Assembly: GCF_030546575.1 (NCBI RefSeq) | Contig: NZ_JAUOTN010000006.1 | Span: 124,001 to 188,000, forward strand | Direction: 5' to 3' | Length of the DNA stretch: 64,000 bases | Source: Pontibacter coccineus | GTDB lineage: Bacteria > Bacteroidota > Bacteroidia > Cytophagales > Hymenobacteraceae | Part shown: piece after piece, positions 54,488 through 62,840 of the stretch | How positions within the stretch are numbered: position 1 is the stretch's first letter | How the letters are laid out: each line of letters opens with the position of its first letter | Program-made: the position numbers and the translations under genes | The notes under the pieces: model-generated | The model's input: the letters and a program-made list of their open reading frames with translations, nothing else | The model's database searches: none | What the model was told of the DNA's origin: nothing

Positions 54488-55207
54488 TCAGGAGGCTCTA
54501 TTGGCCACTAATATGGGTTCTAGCACTGTCCATACATTGTCCGCCAGAATGCGCTGCCCCTCTACAGTCGGGTGGATGCCGTCACCCTGATTCAGTGTCC
54601 GGTCACCGGCCACACCTTCTAACAGAAAAGGTATAAGCGCCACGTCTTTGTCCTCCGCAAGCCGGTTGTATACCTCCTCAAACTCTTTTGTAAAGCGCTG
54701 TCCCATGCTGGGCGGCATCTGCATACCTGCCAGGATGATCTCCGCATCCGGATTCTGCGCGCGTACCTTGTCGATGATGGCGACGAGGTTGTCGTAAGTG
54801 GAGGCGGGGTCTATACCTCTCAATCCGTCATTTGCACCCAGTTCCAGTACAAAAACATCGATCGGCTGCTTCAGCAACCAGTCAATGCGGCTTATGCCGC
54901 CAGCAGAGGTTTCGCCGCTCAGACCGGCATTGACGGCTTTGTAAGGCAATCCCAGCGAGTCGATGCGCTCCTGTAGAAGGGCTGGAAAAGCCTGGTCGGG
55001 CTCCAAACCATACCCGGCTGTGAGGCTGTTCCCGAAAAAAACGATGGTCTTGATGCGCTCGTTTTTCGGGGCTTCAGTTGTAAGGGTTGTGTCGTTTTGT
55101 ACCTGTTGCTCCGTTGCCACTTGCTCAGTCGTGCCAGCTTGTTCACAGCTTGTAAGAGTGAGGAAGAGGGCTAGAAAAAGGGAGATATAATGGCTCTTAT
55201 TGTTCAT
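54488..55207 (-). CDS. SGNH/GDSL hydrolase, TesA-like lipoprotein
   Basis: A 239-residue exported esterase/thioesterase. Lipobox LTSC is near residue 21. The SGNH blocks are in order: FFGNSLTAGYGL (block I Ser), GLSGETSAGG (block II), LELGANDGLRG (block III Asn), and DGIHPTVEGQ (block V Asp/His). This is the E. coli TesA (acyl-CoA thioesterase I / lysophospholipase L1) pattern. It is divergent from an ABC ATPase and FtsX-like permease gene pair, the same layout as E. coli tesA / ybbA-ybbP, supporting a shared role, perhaps in envelope lipid handling. Confidence 0.9.
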   Translation of the reverse strand: MNNKSHYISLFLALFLTLTSCEQAGTTEQVATEQQVQNDTTLTTEAPKNERIKTIVFFGNSLTAGYGLEPDQAFPALLQERIDSLGLPYKAVNAGLSGETSAGGISRIDWLLKQPIDVFVLELGANDGLRGIDPASTYDNLVAIIDKVRAQNPDAEIILAGMQMPPSMGQRFTKEFEEVYNRLAEDKDVALIPFLLEGVAGDRTLNQGDGIHPTVEGQRILADNVWTVLEPILVANRAS

Positions 55208-55354
55208 GTAGCTGATTTTTTTCCTAAATTTAGTTTTATCAATCTTAAAACCTATAACGACCGGTATAAGTTATTAGGTTCGGGAATAGCACTGCGCATA
55301 CCTATACCTGCGGTGCTATACCTGCCGTTTACTGTTCTTTAAAACACAAGCTAC

Positions 55355-56074
55355 GTGTCTACTATACTAGAAATCAACAACCTGAAGAAAACCTACGACA
55401 GCGGCGACCGGCACCTGACCGTGCTCGAGGGTATCAACTTTACACTGCAGGCCGGTGACACCTGCGCGATAGTAGGACCCTCCGGAAGCGGCAAAACTAC
55501 TTTGCTGGGCCTTTGCGCCGGACTCGACCGGGCCAGTAGTGGTTCTGTTATCCTGAACGGTGTGCAGCTCGATAATCTCAGCGAGGATGCCCGAGCGCAG
55601 GTACGCAACCAGTACGTGGGATTCATCTTCCAGAACTTTCAGCTTATACCTACGCTCACGGCGCTGGAGAACGTGATGGTACCGCTCGAACTACGGGGCG
55701 AAAGAAACGTGCAGCGCCAAGCCATGGATTTGCTGGCCCGCGTGGGCCTGGCTGAACGCCACGACCATTATCCGACGCAGCTGTCAGGAGGGGAGCAGCA
55801 GCGGGTTTCACTGGCAAGGGCCTTCTCTAACCGACCCACCATTCTGTTTGCCGACGAACCCACAGGTAACCTGGACGAGGAAACGGGTGATAAAGTAGAA
55901 AAGCTCTTATTTGAGCTGAACCGCGAGGCGGGTACCACGCTAGTGCTCGTCACCCACGACCTGGAACTGGCCGAAAAGACGCAGCGCATCATCCGCATCA
56001 AAGGTGGGCATGTGGTGTCCGATACGAGAACCTCTGAAAGGGTGCACCAGCCGGAAGACTCCAGCCTTTCTTAG
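55355..56074 (+). CDS. ABC transporter ATP-binding protein (LolD/YbbA-like)
   Basis: A 239-residue ATPase with Walker A GPSGSGKT, Q-loop FQNFQLIPTL, signature LSGGEQQRVSLARAF, Walker B ILFADEPTGNLD and H-loop VTHD. The FADEPTGNLD form and the NFQLIPTLTALENV segment are typical of LolD/MacB/YbbA ATPases that work with FtsX-type permeases. The start is GTG at 55355. The permease gene follows after 166 bp. Two iterated words 14 bp apart (55303, 55317) lie directly upstream. Confidence 0.92.
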   Translation: MSTILEINNLKKTYDSGDRHLTVLEGINFTLQAGDTCAIVGPSGSGKTTLLGLCAGLDRASSGSVILNGVQLDNLSEDARAQVRNQYVGFIFQNFQLIPTLTALENVMVPLELRGERNVQRQAMDLLARVGLAERHDHYPTQLSGGEQQRVSLARAFSNRPTILFADEPTGNLDEETGDKVEKLLFELNREAGTTLVLVTHDLELAEKTQRIIRIKGGHVVSDTRTSERVHQPEDSSLS

Positions 56075-56240
56075 GGCAGCTAAAAGGAGAGCTTTTGACT
56101 AAAGGCATTTGAGAAGGAAGCAGACGGAACACCAGGTATTACGCTTTGAAAGCGCTTTACCCATTTCAATTAACCTCTCGTCCTGTTCCCCATAAGTCGC
56201 AAGATTACAAAATCTTAAATAATTAAACATCACCTATACC

Positions 56241-58811
56241 TTGTCTGACAACAAGCCTAATCCGGATAAACCAAAACTGAACATACCCTGGCTTCTTAAA
56301 ATGGCTTGGCGCGATACCCGTCGCAGCCGGGGTAGGCTGTTGCTGTTCCTGTCGTCCATCGTGCTGGGTATAGCCGCCCTGGTGGCCATCAACTCGTTTC
56401 GGGACAGTCTGCAGTTAGCCATCGACGAGAAAGCCCGAACCCTGATCGGAGCTGATCTGGTGGTGGGCATGAATAAAGAACCCGACTCGCTTTCCCTGGC
56501 CATCATCGACTCCGTGAGCACACTGGGCAAGCGGTCGGACGAGAACCGCATGATGTCGATGGTGTATTTTGTGAAAAGCAACGACACCCGACTGGTACAG
56601 GTGCGCGCGCTGGAAGGTGAGTTCCCTTACTTCGGAGCCATCGAGACGGAGCCGGTAGAGGCAAGCCGCAGTTTCCGGGAAGACAAACGTGCCCTCGTTG
56701 ATTATAATCTGATGCTGCAGTACGAAGCCCAGATCGGAGACTCGATCCGGGTCGGCGCTATGACATTTGCCATCGAAGGAGCGTTGCACCGTATACCTGG
56801 TCAGACAGCCATGACCGCGGCTGTGGCACCTGTGGTGTACATTCCCAGACAATACCTGCCCGAAACCGGTCTGATCCAGCGCGGCAGCCGGGTTTCTTAT
56901 TATTATTACTATGACCTGAACGAGGCCGTACAGCCCGATACGCTGGGCAATAAACTGGACCCACGCTTAGAAGAGCTTGGGATGTTCTACGACACAGTGG
57001 AAACGCGAAAAGCGAGCATGGGCCGCTCTTACGACGAACTGGCTCGCTTTCTGGCGCTCGTGGGCTTTGTGGCGCTGCTACTGGGGTGCGTGGGGGTAGC
57101 CAGTGCAGTGCACGTGTACATGCGTGACAAACTGGCGACCATCGGTATTTTGCGCTGTCTGGGTATGAGTGGTAAACAGGCCTTTTTGGTATACCTGTTC
57201 CAGGTAATGGGTATGGGATTAATAGGCGGGATCGCCGGCGCGGCACTGGGCAGTGTCGTGCAACTGATACTACCGGAGTTGTTCAAAACCTTCCTGCCTG
57301 TCAGTGTGGATGCCTACTTCTCCGTAAGAGCCGCGGCGCAGGGCGTGCTAATGGGTGTGGTGGTGTCGGTGCTCTTTGCGCTTTTGCCATTATTGAGCAT
57401 CCGGCAGGTGTCGCCGCTGATTACATTGCGAGCTACTATAGAGCACCTGACTAACCAGAAAGATCCGCTCCGCTGGGCGGTATACGGTTTGCTGCTGGGC
57501 TTTATTGTCGTCTTCTCACGCTGGCAAATGGGTACCTGGTGGCAGGCGCTCTATTTTACGGGCGGTGTCATCGCGGCCTTCCTGGTGCTGGCTTTGCTCG
57601 CCAAAGGCCTGTCGTGGACTGTCAAACGCTTCTTCCCAACTCACTGGGGCTACGTATGGCGCCAGGGACTGGCCAACCTCTACCGCCCAAACAACCAGAC
57701 CTTGTTGCTGATGGTATCGATCGGATTGGGAACAGCCCTGATCGGCACGCTCTTCATGGTGCAGCGTACCTTACTGAGCGAGGTATCGCTCTCCGGCACC
57801 GAGAACCAGCCTAACCTAGTGCTCTTCGACATCCAGAACAGCCAACGGGACCAGATAGCTGATTTAACCAAAGCGGAGGGACTGCCGATCCTGTATTTTG
57901 ACCCGATTGTGACGGTGAGGCTGGAACAGATCAATAACCTGACGCTGGCAGATGTGCGCAAAGACACGACCCTAGAGATCAGACCGCGGAACTTCACCAG
58001 GGAATACCGGGTAACCTACCGTGACCACCTCAGTGACTCTGAGAAAACAGAAGCCGGTGAGTGGAGCGAGGGGCAGTACAAAGCTGGCGGCAGGGTACCT
58101 GTGTCATTGGAAGAAGGCTATGCGGAACGCATCAAGGTGAAAGTGGGCGATTCCCTTATTTACAATGTACAGGGCGCGACTATACCTGCACGGGTAGCCC
58201 ACATACGCCGTGTGGACTGGAACCGGGTACAGACTAATTTCCAGATGCTTTTCCCGAAAGGCGTACTGGAAGAAGCACCGCAGTTCCATGTGCTAATGAC
58301 GCGCAGCGATAACGAGCAACAGGCCGCGCAATTCCAGCGACGCGTTGTGGAAGCTTTTCCGAACGTATCTGCCATAGGCCTAGACCTGATCCTGCGTACG
58401 CTGGAGGAAGTGGTCAGTCAAATCTCGTTTGTAATTCAGTTTATGGCGCTTTTCAGCATTTTCACTGGATTGCTGGTGCTGGTGGGCTCTGTCAATGTCA
58501 GCAAATTCCAGCGGGTGCAGGAGAGCGTGCTATTGCGCACCTTAGGCGCTAACAAGAAACAGATACTAGGTATAACGCTGATGGAGTACGCCATGTTGGG
58601 CATATTGGCTGCCGCTGTGGGCTGTGTGATCGCCTTTGGCGCTGCCTGGGCCTTGGCGGTTTTCAGTTTCGAAATGGAGTTTGTGCCCGTGCTATGGCCA
58701 CTGCTGGTTATATTCGTGGTAGTTACTTTGCTGACTGTGGCAGTAGGCCTGCTCAATAGCCGTGGTGTGCTGAACAGGCCGCCGTTGGAAGTTTTGCGAA
58801 GGGAGGCATAA
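56241..58811 (+). CDS. FtsX-like ABC permease (YbbP-type)
   Basis: An 856-residue inner-membrane protein from TTG 56241, after a TATACCT word. It has one N-terminal helix (LLFLSSIVLGIAALVAI), a large periplasmic region, an FtsX core of helices near 270-400, two more helices, a second periplasmic part and a second FtsX core near 735-845 ending NRPPLEVLRREA. This 10-helix duplicated layout is the YbbP/ predicted lysophospholipase L1-export-linked permease, distinct from 4-helix LolC/MacB. It is partnered with the ATPase upstream and, by synteny, the TesA-like enzyme. Confidence 0.9.
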   Translation: MSDNKPNPDKPKLNIPWLLKMAWRDTRRSRGRLLLFLSSIVLGIAALVAINSFRDSLQLAIDEKARTLIGADLVVGMNKEPDSLSLAIIDSVSTLGKRSDENRMMSMVYFVKSNDTRLVQVRALEGEFPYFGAIETEPVEASRSFREDKRALVDYNLMLQYEAQIGDSIRVGAMTFAIEGALHRIPGQTAMTAAVAPVVYIPRQYLPETGLIQRGSRVSYYYYYDLNEAVQPDTLGNKLDPRLEELGMFYDTVETRKASMGRSYDELARFLALVGFVALLLGCVGVASAVHVYMRDKLATIGILRCLGMSGKQAFLVYLFQVMGMGLIGGIAGAALGSVVQLILPELFKTFLPVSVDAYFSVRAAAQGVLMGVVVSVLFALLPLLSIRQVSPLITLRATIEHLTNQKDPLRWAVYGLLLGFIVVFSRWQMGTWWQALYFTGGVIAAFLVLALLAKGLSWTVKRFFPTHWGYVWRQGLANLYRPNNQTLLLMVSIGLGTALIGTLFMVQRTLLSEVSLSGTENQPNLVLFDIQNSQRDQIADLTKAEGLPILYFDPIVTVRLEQINNLTLADVRKDTTLEIRPRNFTREYRVTYRDHLSDSEKTEAGEWSEGQYKAGGRVPVSLEEGYAERIKVKVGDSLIYNVQGATIPARVAHIRRVDWNRVQTNFQMLFPKGVLEEAPQFHVLMTRSDNEQQAAQFQRRVVEAFPNVSAIGLDLILRTLEEVVSQISFVIQFMALFSIFTGLLVLVGSVNVSKFQRVQESVLLRTLGANKKQILGITLMEYAMLGILAAAVGCVIAFGAAWALAVFSFEMEFVPVLWPLLVIFVVVTLLTVAVGLLNSRGVLNRPPLEVLRREA

Positions 58812-59557
58812 TATTAAGTCAGTATACTATGTATAGTAAGTAGCACCATTGGACCCATTAGGTAATTTTCACCTGAAGTGCATAGTGCAGGTAAAAAGAT
58901 TTGATATTGATTTATCTTTTTTTCAGTTGCTAAGCCTTTAACAACTTTGCCAGTACTCCAACTATAAAATAGGGGAACCTTATTCATTCATTTATGCCTA
59001 TCTGACAGATAGGTAATAGATGATAATTTTAAGATAATTACCATATCTATTCTAGCTATAAAATTATATTCAAAGCTTGTTGTAATTGCTGCATTTTCGA
59101 ATCCAGATGCCAGCAGTATAGTTACAAAATTTCAATTTAGGCTGTCATACCTTTATTGATTGACTGGAGCCTGATCTGCTAATTTTGGAAATAGAACCAG
59201 TACAATCCTCCTAGATTTTCCTTTGATCAGGATATTAGGCCCTTTATAAATCTTTGATAAGTTCAAATTGCTAGCAAAACTAAGGCATCAAAGCAGACTT
59301 ATTTAACACCTTTAATAACATTCTCTCTGCTATAAAATTGGCAAAAAATTATCTTAAAATATTCTAAATAATAAACAAAAAAACAGACAATAAATTAAAC
59401 AAAAAACAAATAAAGAAGTACATAGTTATACTATACCATTATTAATTATAATTATTATTCCATATACAAGATATAACAGAGTACCCCTTTGATGTATTGT
59501 TCAATACATTCATTAACAATTATTCGAGCTTCTAATTCACTACATAAAATTAATATA
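58812..59557. other. AT-rich gene-free leader of the low-GC island
   Basis: About 745 bp with no credible gene. The sequence turns sharply AT-rich near 58850 and includes A/T tracts near 59340-59420. No AGGTATA-family word is present, although about one is expected at the window density. No transposase, tRNA or attachment repeat was seen. The end of this stretch must hold the promoter for the ATP-grasp gene. Confidence 0.5.
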
Positions 59558-60472
59558 ATGGATTTAGGCAAACTCAACACTTCGCTATACAATATAAAGA
59601 ATATCCTATACGATAATATTAAGGCTGTACAGGGAAAGCCTATTAAAGGTCATGGCGAATTATCAAGGAGAATAAAACAGCGGCATCGAACCTTTTGGGG
59701 GCAGCCAGATTCAGAAATTGTTAGAAATACTAAAATGAATGCAAGTGATCCTATTGAAAAATGGAAGGATGTAACTAACTGGCAGCGCAAACTCAGTAAT
59801 AAGTATAATGCGAGAGAGTTTGCTAAAAAGCATGGTTGCCGTGTGCCAGATCTTTATTGGAAAGGAAGAAATATTGAGGCGATAGACTTCTCCAAATTGC
59901 CTGAACAATTTGTAATCAGGCCAACTATTGGACACTCCTCAAACAATGTATTTCTAATGAATAAGAATTATAATCAAATGGATAATAAATTTTATTCGGC
60001 AGAAGAAATTTCTAAAGTTATGGAGGCTGCCCTTAATAAAGATGCACGCTTAGAATTTCTGATTGAAGAATTTGTAAGGGACGAACAGGGGAATTATGTA
60101 ATTCCTGTAAACTATAAGATACATACCTTTAATGGGGAAATTGCCGGAATAAATGTTTTAAATAAAGTAGGTCCCAGAAAAGGCACTATGAGAGCTTATG
60201 ACGAGAATTGGAATATGATAAATAACATAGCATGTGATTTACCTGTCGCTCCTTATCAAAAGCCCCCTAACTGCATAAAGGAGATTGTAACACATGCGAA
60301 AATTCTCAGCAAAGCTTACGAGATTTATGTAAGAGTAGACTTTTTCGCTACTGACAAAGGTGCAGTTTTTAATGAATTTACACCTACCCCATCTGTAGGA
60401 GATTATTTTACACCAGAGGCTGATAAAAAATTTATCAGCTATTGGGATAAATATTGCAAAGGCCTGATTTGA
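59558..60472 (+). CDS. ATP-grasp protein, TupA-like (peptide/amide ligase candidate)
   Basis: A protein of about 304 residues from ATG 59558; the longer frame from 59489 adds a leader with no family likeness. It shows ATP-grasp features: FVIRPTIGHSSNNV (a nucleotide-binding loop region), FLIEEFVRD, the YKIHTFNGEIAGI strand pair, and the C-terminal metal-site block YVRVDFFATDKGAVFNEFTPTP. This arrangement matches the TupA (teichuronopeptide) type, which joins amino acids or peptides to polysaccharide carboxylates. The gene is clearly AT-rich (about 30% GC in sampled lines). It is followed by the acyltransferase after 126 bp. Confidence 0.8.
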   Translation: MDLGKLNTSLYNIKNILYDNIKAVQGKPIKGHGELSRRIKQRHRTFWGQPDSEIVRNTKMNASDPIEKWKDVTNWQRKLSNKYNAREFAKKHGCRVPDLYWKGRNIEAIDFSKLPEQFVIRPTIGHSSNNVFLMNKNYNQMDNKFYSAEEISKVMEAALNKDARLEFLIEEFVRDEQGNYVIPVNYKIHTFNGEIAGINVLNKVGPRKGTMRAYDENWNMINNIACDLPVAPYQKPPNCIKEIVTHAKILSKAYEIYVRVDFFATDKGAVFNEFTPTPSVGDYFTPEADKKFISYWDKYCKGLI

Positions 60473-60598
60473 TTATTCTACATTAATATGCACGCTGCCA
60501 TTCTTATTAATTGATTGAATTGTATCAGTCTAGCTAACAAGAATCCAAGATGTTGTAATCTAATAATGAAGAACCATTAACCGAGTAACTTTTCCGGT

Positions 60599-62218
60599 AT
60601 GAATTTATACGAAGGAGAAGACGTATATCAGCTTTTCACGAAAGAAAAGTTTTTAAGTGATTGGGATTCACTTTACAATGCATGTCCATGGGCCACGGCT
60701 TTTCAATCAAAAGAGTTCACTACTACGTGGTATAATATTCATCATGAAAAAATAACACCCATTTTAATCTTATCTTATGAAGGAGATAAGCTGGCTGGAC
60801 TTTTTGCTTTAGTCAGAAAAAGAGGCCGCCAAAAGATTTATGGAGCGGGTATTTATGATACTGAATATCAAACATGGCTTTCAACGACTGAATATTCAGA
60901 CAAATTCATAGCCAACGCCCTTCAGGTACTGCATAATAGGTTTAAAAAGTTTGAAATTGAACTGAAGTACATTCCTAAAGAATCACCATTGAAATGGACA
61001 AACGAAAATCAGGACCTGAAATATCATTGTTCAATACGAGAACGCCTTCGGCCTTTAATACAAATCAATTCTGACATCATCCTTAGAAACCTAAAGAAGA
61101 AAAATAGGAAGGAGAAAATAAACAGATTGAAGCGCTTAGGCGAACTGAAATTTGAGAAAATAATCGATTTAGAGAATTTTATTTTAACATTCGATACCAT
61201 AGCTGTGCATTATGCATTTAGAAAAGCTTCCAAGTATAATCGGAGTTTGGACAAAATTGATAGCATCAGCAAATCGTTTTACGTTGAGCTGTTTAAGTTA
61301 AACTTACTACATGTATCAGTTCTAAAACTTAATGATGAAATAATAGCGTCGAATGTGGGGATAGCTGGAAGAGGATGGGTGTATCTAAAAGGAATGAACA
61401 CTTGGTCTCCCTTCTATGCGAAGTATTCACCAGGTATTATCCATTTGCTAATGCTTTGTCATCAACTAGGATCAGAAGGCTTTGATGCTTTTGATCTTAC
61501 GCCGGGGGATGATGCATATAAAGAAACTATTGCAACGACATTTGATAAAGTATATGAATTCAGGTACTACAGTCAGAAAAAATCTTATTTGAAAAACCTA
61601 ATAAGAAGGGAACTATACTTTACGATCCTAAGAAAATTCAATTCAAACCCTTTAGCTTTTGAGCTAGAATTAAACAAAAGAAAGGAGAAACTGGGAACTC
61701 TGTTAAAGTCTTTATATACACTTAGACTAGATACATTCAAGTCTATGCTTGACAGAGGTACAAAAGCAGCTATTAGCTCGGAAATGTATCGGCTTGTAAT
61801 ACATAATTATGATACAAATCTGAATACATTTAGAGTCAGCAAGAACAATTTAAAAGATTTATTAGCATATGAACAACAAGAGGGATTGACTAAATATGAG
61901 TTTCTTATGGGTGCTGTTAAAAATTATGAAAAAGGCAAACACAGCTACACTATTACTAATGAAAAAAAGCTAGTTTGCTGTGTCTGGAAAGACACTTGGG
62001 AGGGAAGCCCCAAGCTACCGGAGGGAGCAATTGTGTTGACAGATATTTACTGTCACCCACAACGTAAGAATAAAGAGGGTGAATTCATTATATCAGCTAT
62101 TGATAAAATTTCGAAGGAAGAGAAACAGAACGAAGTATACCTTTATACAGCAAAAGAAGGAATAGTAAGTTCGCTCAAATCTAGAAACAACATTGATCTA
62201 TCACAGTCAATTCCTTGA
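60599..62218 (+). CDS. Two-domain GNAT/FemAB-like acyltransferase
   Basis: A 539-residue cytoplasmic protein with two parts. Residues 30-345 are a BioF2/CelD-type acetyltransferase domain (WATAFQSKEFTTTWY near the start; hallmark FDLTPGDDAYKETIAT near 298-313). Residues about 400-535 look like a second GNAT-type fold, with LTDIYCHPQRKNKEGEFI (strand then acyl-CoA loop-like region). A helical, Lys-rich bridge joins them. FemAB/BioF2 proteins transfer acyl or aminoacyl groups to cell-surface precursors. Paired with a TupA-like ligase it suggests modification of a surface glycan or peptide, but no glycosyltransferase is near. AT-rich, and the iterated word occurs once, at its 3' end. Confidence 0.75.
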   Translation: MNLYEGEDVYQLFTKEKFLSDWDSLYNACPWATAFQSKEFTTTWYNIHHEKITPILILSYEGDKLAGLFALVRKRGRQKIYGAGIYDTEYQTWLSTTEYSDKFIANALQVLHNRFKKFEIELKYIPKESPLKWTNENQDLKYHCSIRERLRPLIQINSDIILRNLKKKNRKEKINRLKRLGELKFEKIIDLENFILTFDTIAVHYAFRKASKYNRSLDKIDSISKSFYVELFKLNLLHVSVLKLNDEIIASNVGIAGRGWVYLKGMNTWSPFYAKYSPGIIHLLMLCHQLGSEGFDAFDLTPGDDAYKETIATTFDKVYEFRYYSQKKSYLKNLIRRELYFTILRKFNSNPLAFELELNKRKEKLGTLLKSLYTLRLDTFKSMLDRGTKAAISSEMYRLVIHNYDTNLNTFRVSKNNLKDLLAYEQQEGLTKYEFLMGAVKNYEKGKHSYTITNEKKLVCCVWKDTWEGSPKLPEGAIVLTDIYCHPQRKNKEGEFIISAIDKISKEEKQNEVYLYTAKEGIVSSLKSRNNIDLSQSIP

Positions 62219-62247
62219 TTATTAGACATTTAAAATAGATATAAAAA

Positions 62248-62280
62248 CAAAAAAGGGATCTCTTAAAAGATCCCTTTTTC
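62248..62280 (+). terminator. Terminator after the acyltransferase
   Basis: AAAAAGGGATCT pairs with AGATCCCTTTTT around a short loop and is followed by C and T. It closes the island's two-gene unit 30 bp after the stop. Confidence 0.88.
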
Positions 62281-62387
62281 TAAAGTTTCCATAGACAACA
62301 AATGCCATCTGCAAACTTTGATTATATTGGTTTATACGCCCGGTTTTTCCGGAGGTTACAGCACCCGGATAAAAATTATGGAAAAAT

Positions 62388-62750
62388 TTAATAGGTGCTG
62401 GAAGCCAGCATCACCAGCGTACAGTGGTGCATGGTTTCTATACCGGCATCCTCAGCCAGTTGCTCCAGTTCGCGGTTTTCGGTACCCGGATTGAAGATGA
62501 TGCGCTTCGGTTGCAGGGAGATTATGTAGTCATACCAGGTCGGCTGGTTCTGCGGACCCACATAAAGCGTTACCGTGTCAACGCCTTCAATTTTTTGTTC
62601 TTTATCCGTGATAATGGGTTGCCCGCCGACTTCTCCTTTGCGAATGCCCACCGGCACCACCTCGTGTCCGTGCTGTTGCAATCGGTGTATGGCCTTATAG
62701 GCAAAACGGGAAGGATTATCAGTAGCACCCAGTACAAGTGTCTTTTTCAT
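62388..62750 (-). CDS. CoA-binding domain protein (YccU-like)
   Basis: A 120-residue single-domain protein with a Rossmann-like CoA-binding fold: VLGATDNPSRFAYKAI, an HEVVPVG strand, VDTVTLYVGP and FNPGTENRELEQLA. It belongs to the small CoA-binding family (COG1832 type), whose function is unknown. The GC content and iterated-word density return to normal from here on. It is next to, and on the same strand as, the FAD-dependent dehydrogenase (about 90 bp away). Confidence 0.87.
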   Translation of the reverse strand: MKKTLVLGATDNPSRFAYKAIHRLQQHGHEVVPVGIRKGEVGGQPIITDKEQKIEGVDTVTLYVGPQNQPTWYDYIISLQPKRIIFNPGTENRELEQLAEDAGIETMHHCTLVMLASSTY

Positions 62751-62840
62751 GGCTCAGATATTTTGATCTCTCTATTTAACCCCGATTAGGACAGAAACGT
62801 TACAGCGCAATCAGGTATAAGCCAGGTGCAATACCATCGG

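Noticed and set aside
58812-59557. Phage or transposon remnant at the edge of the AT-rich island
   Set aside because: No integrase/transposase similarity, terminal inverted repeat or duplicated target was visible.
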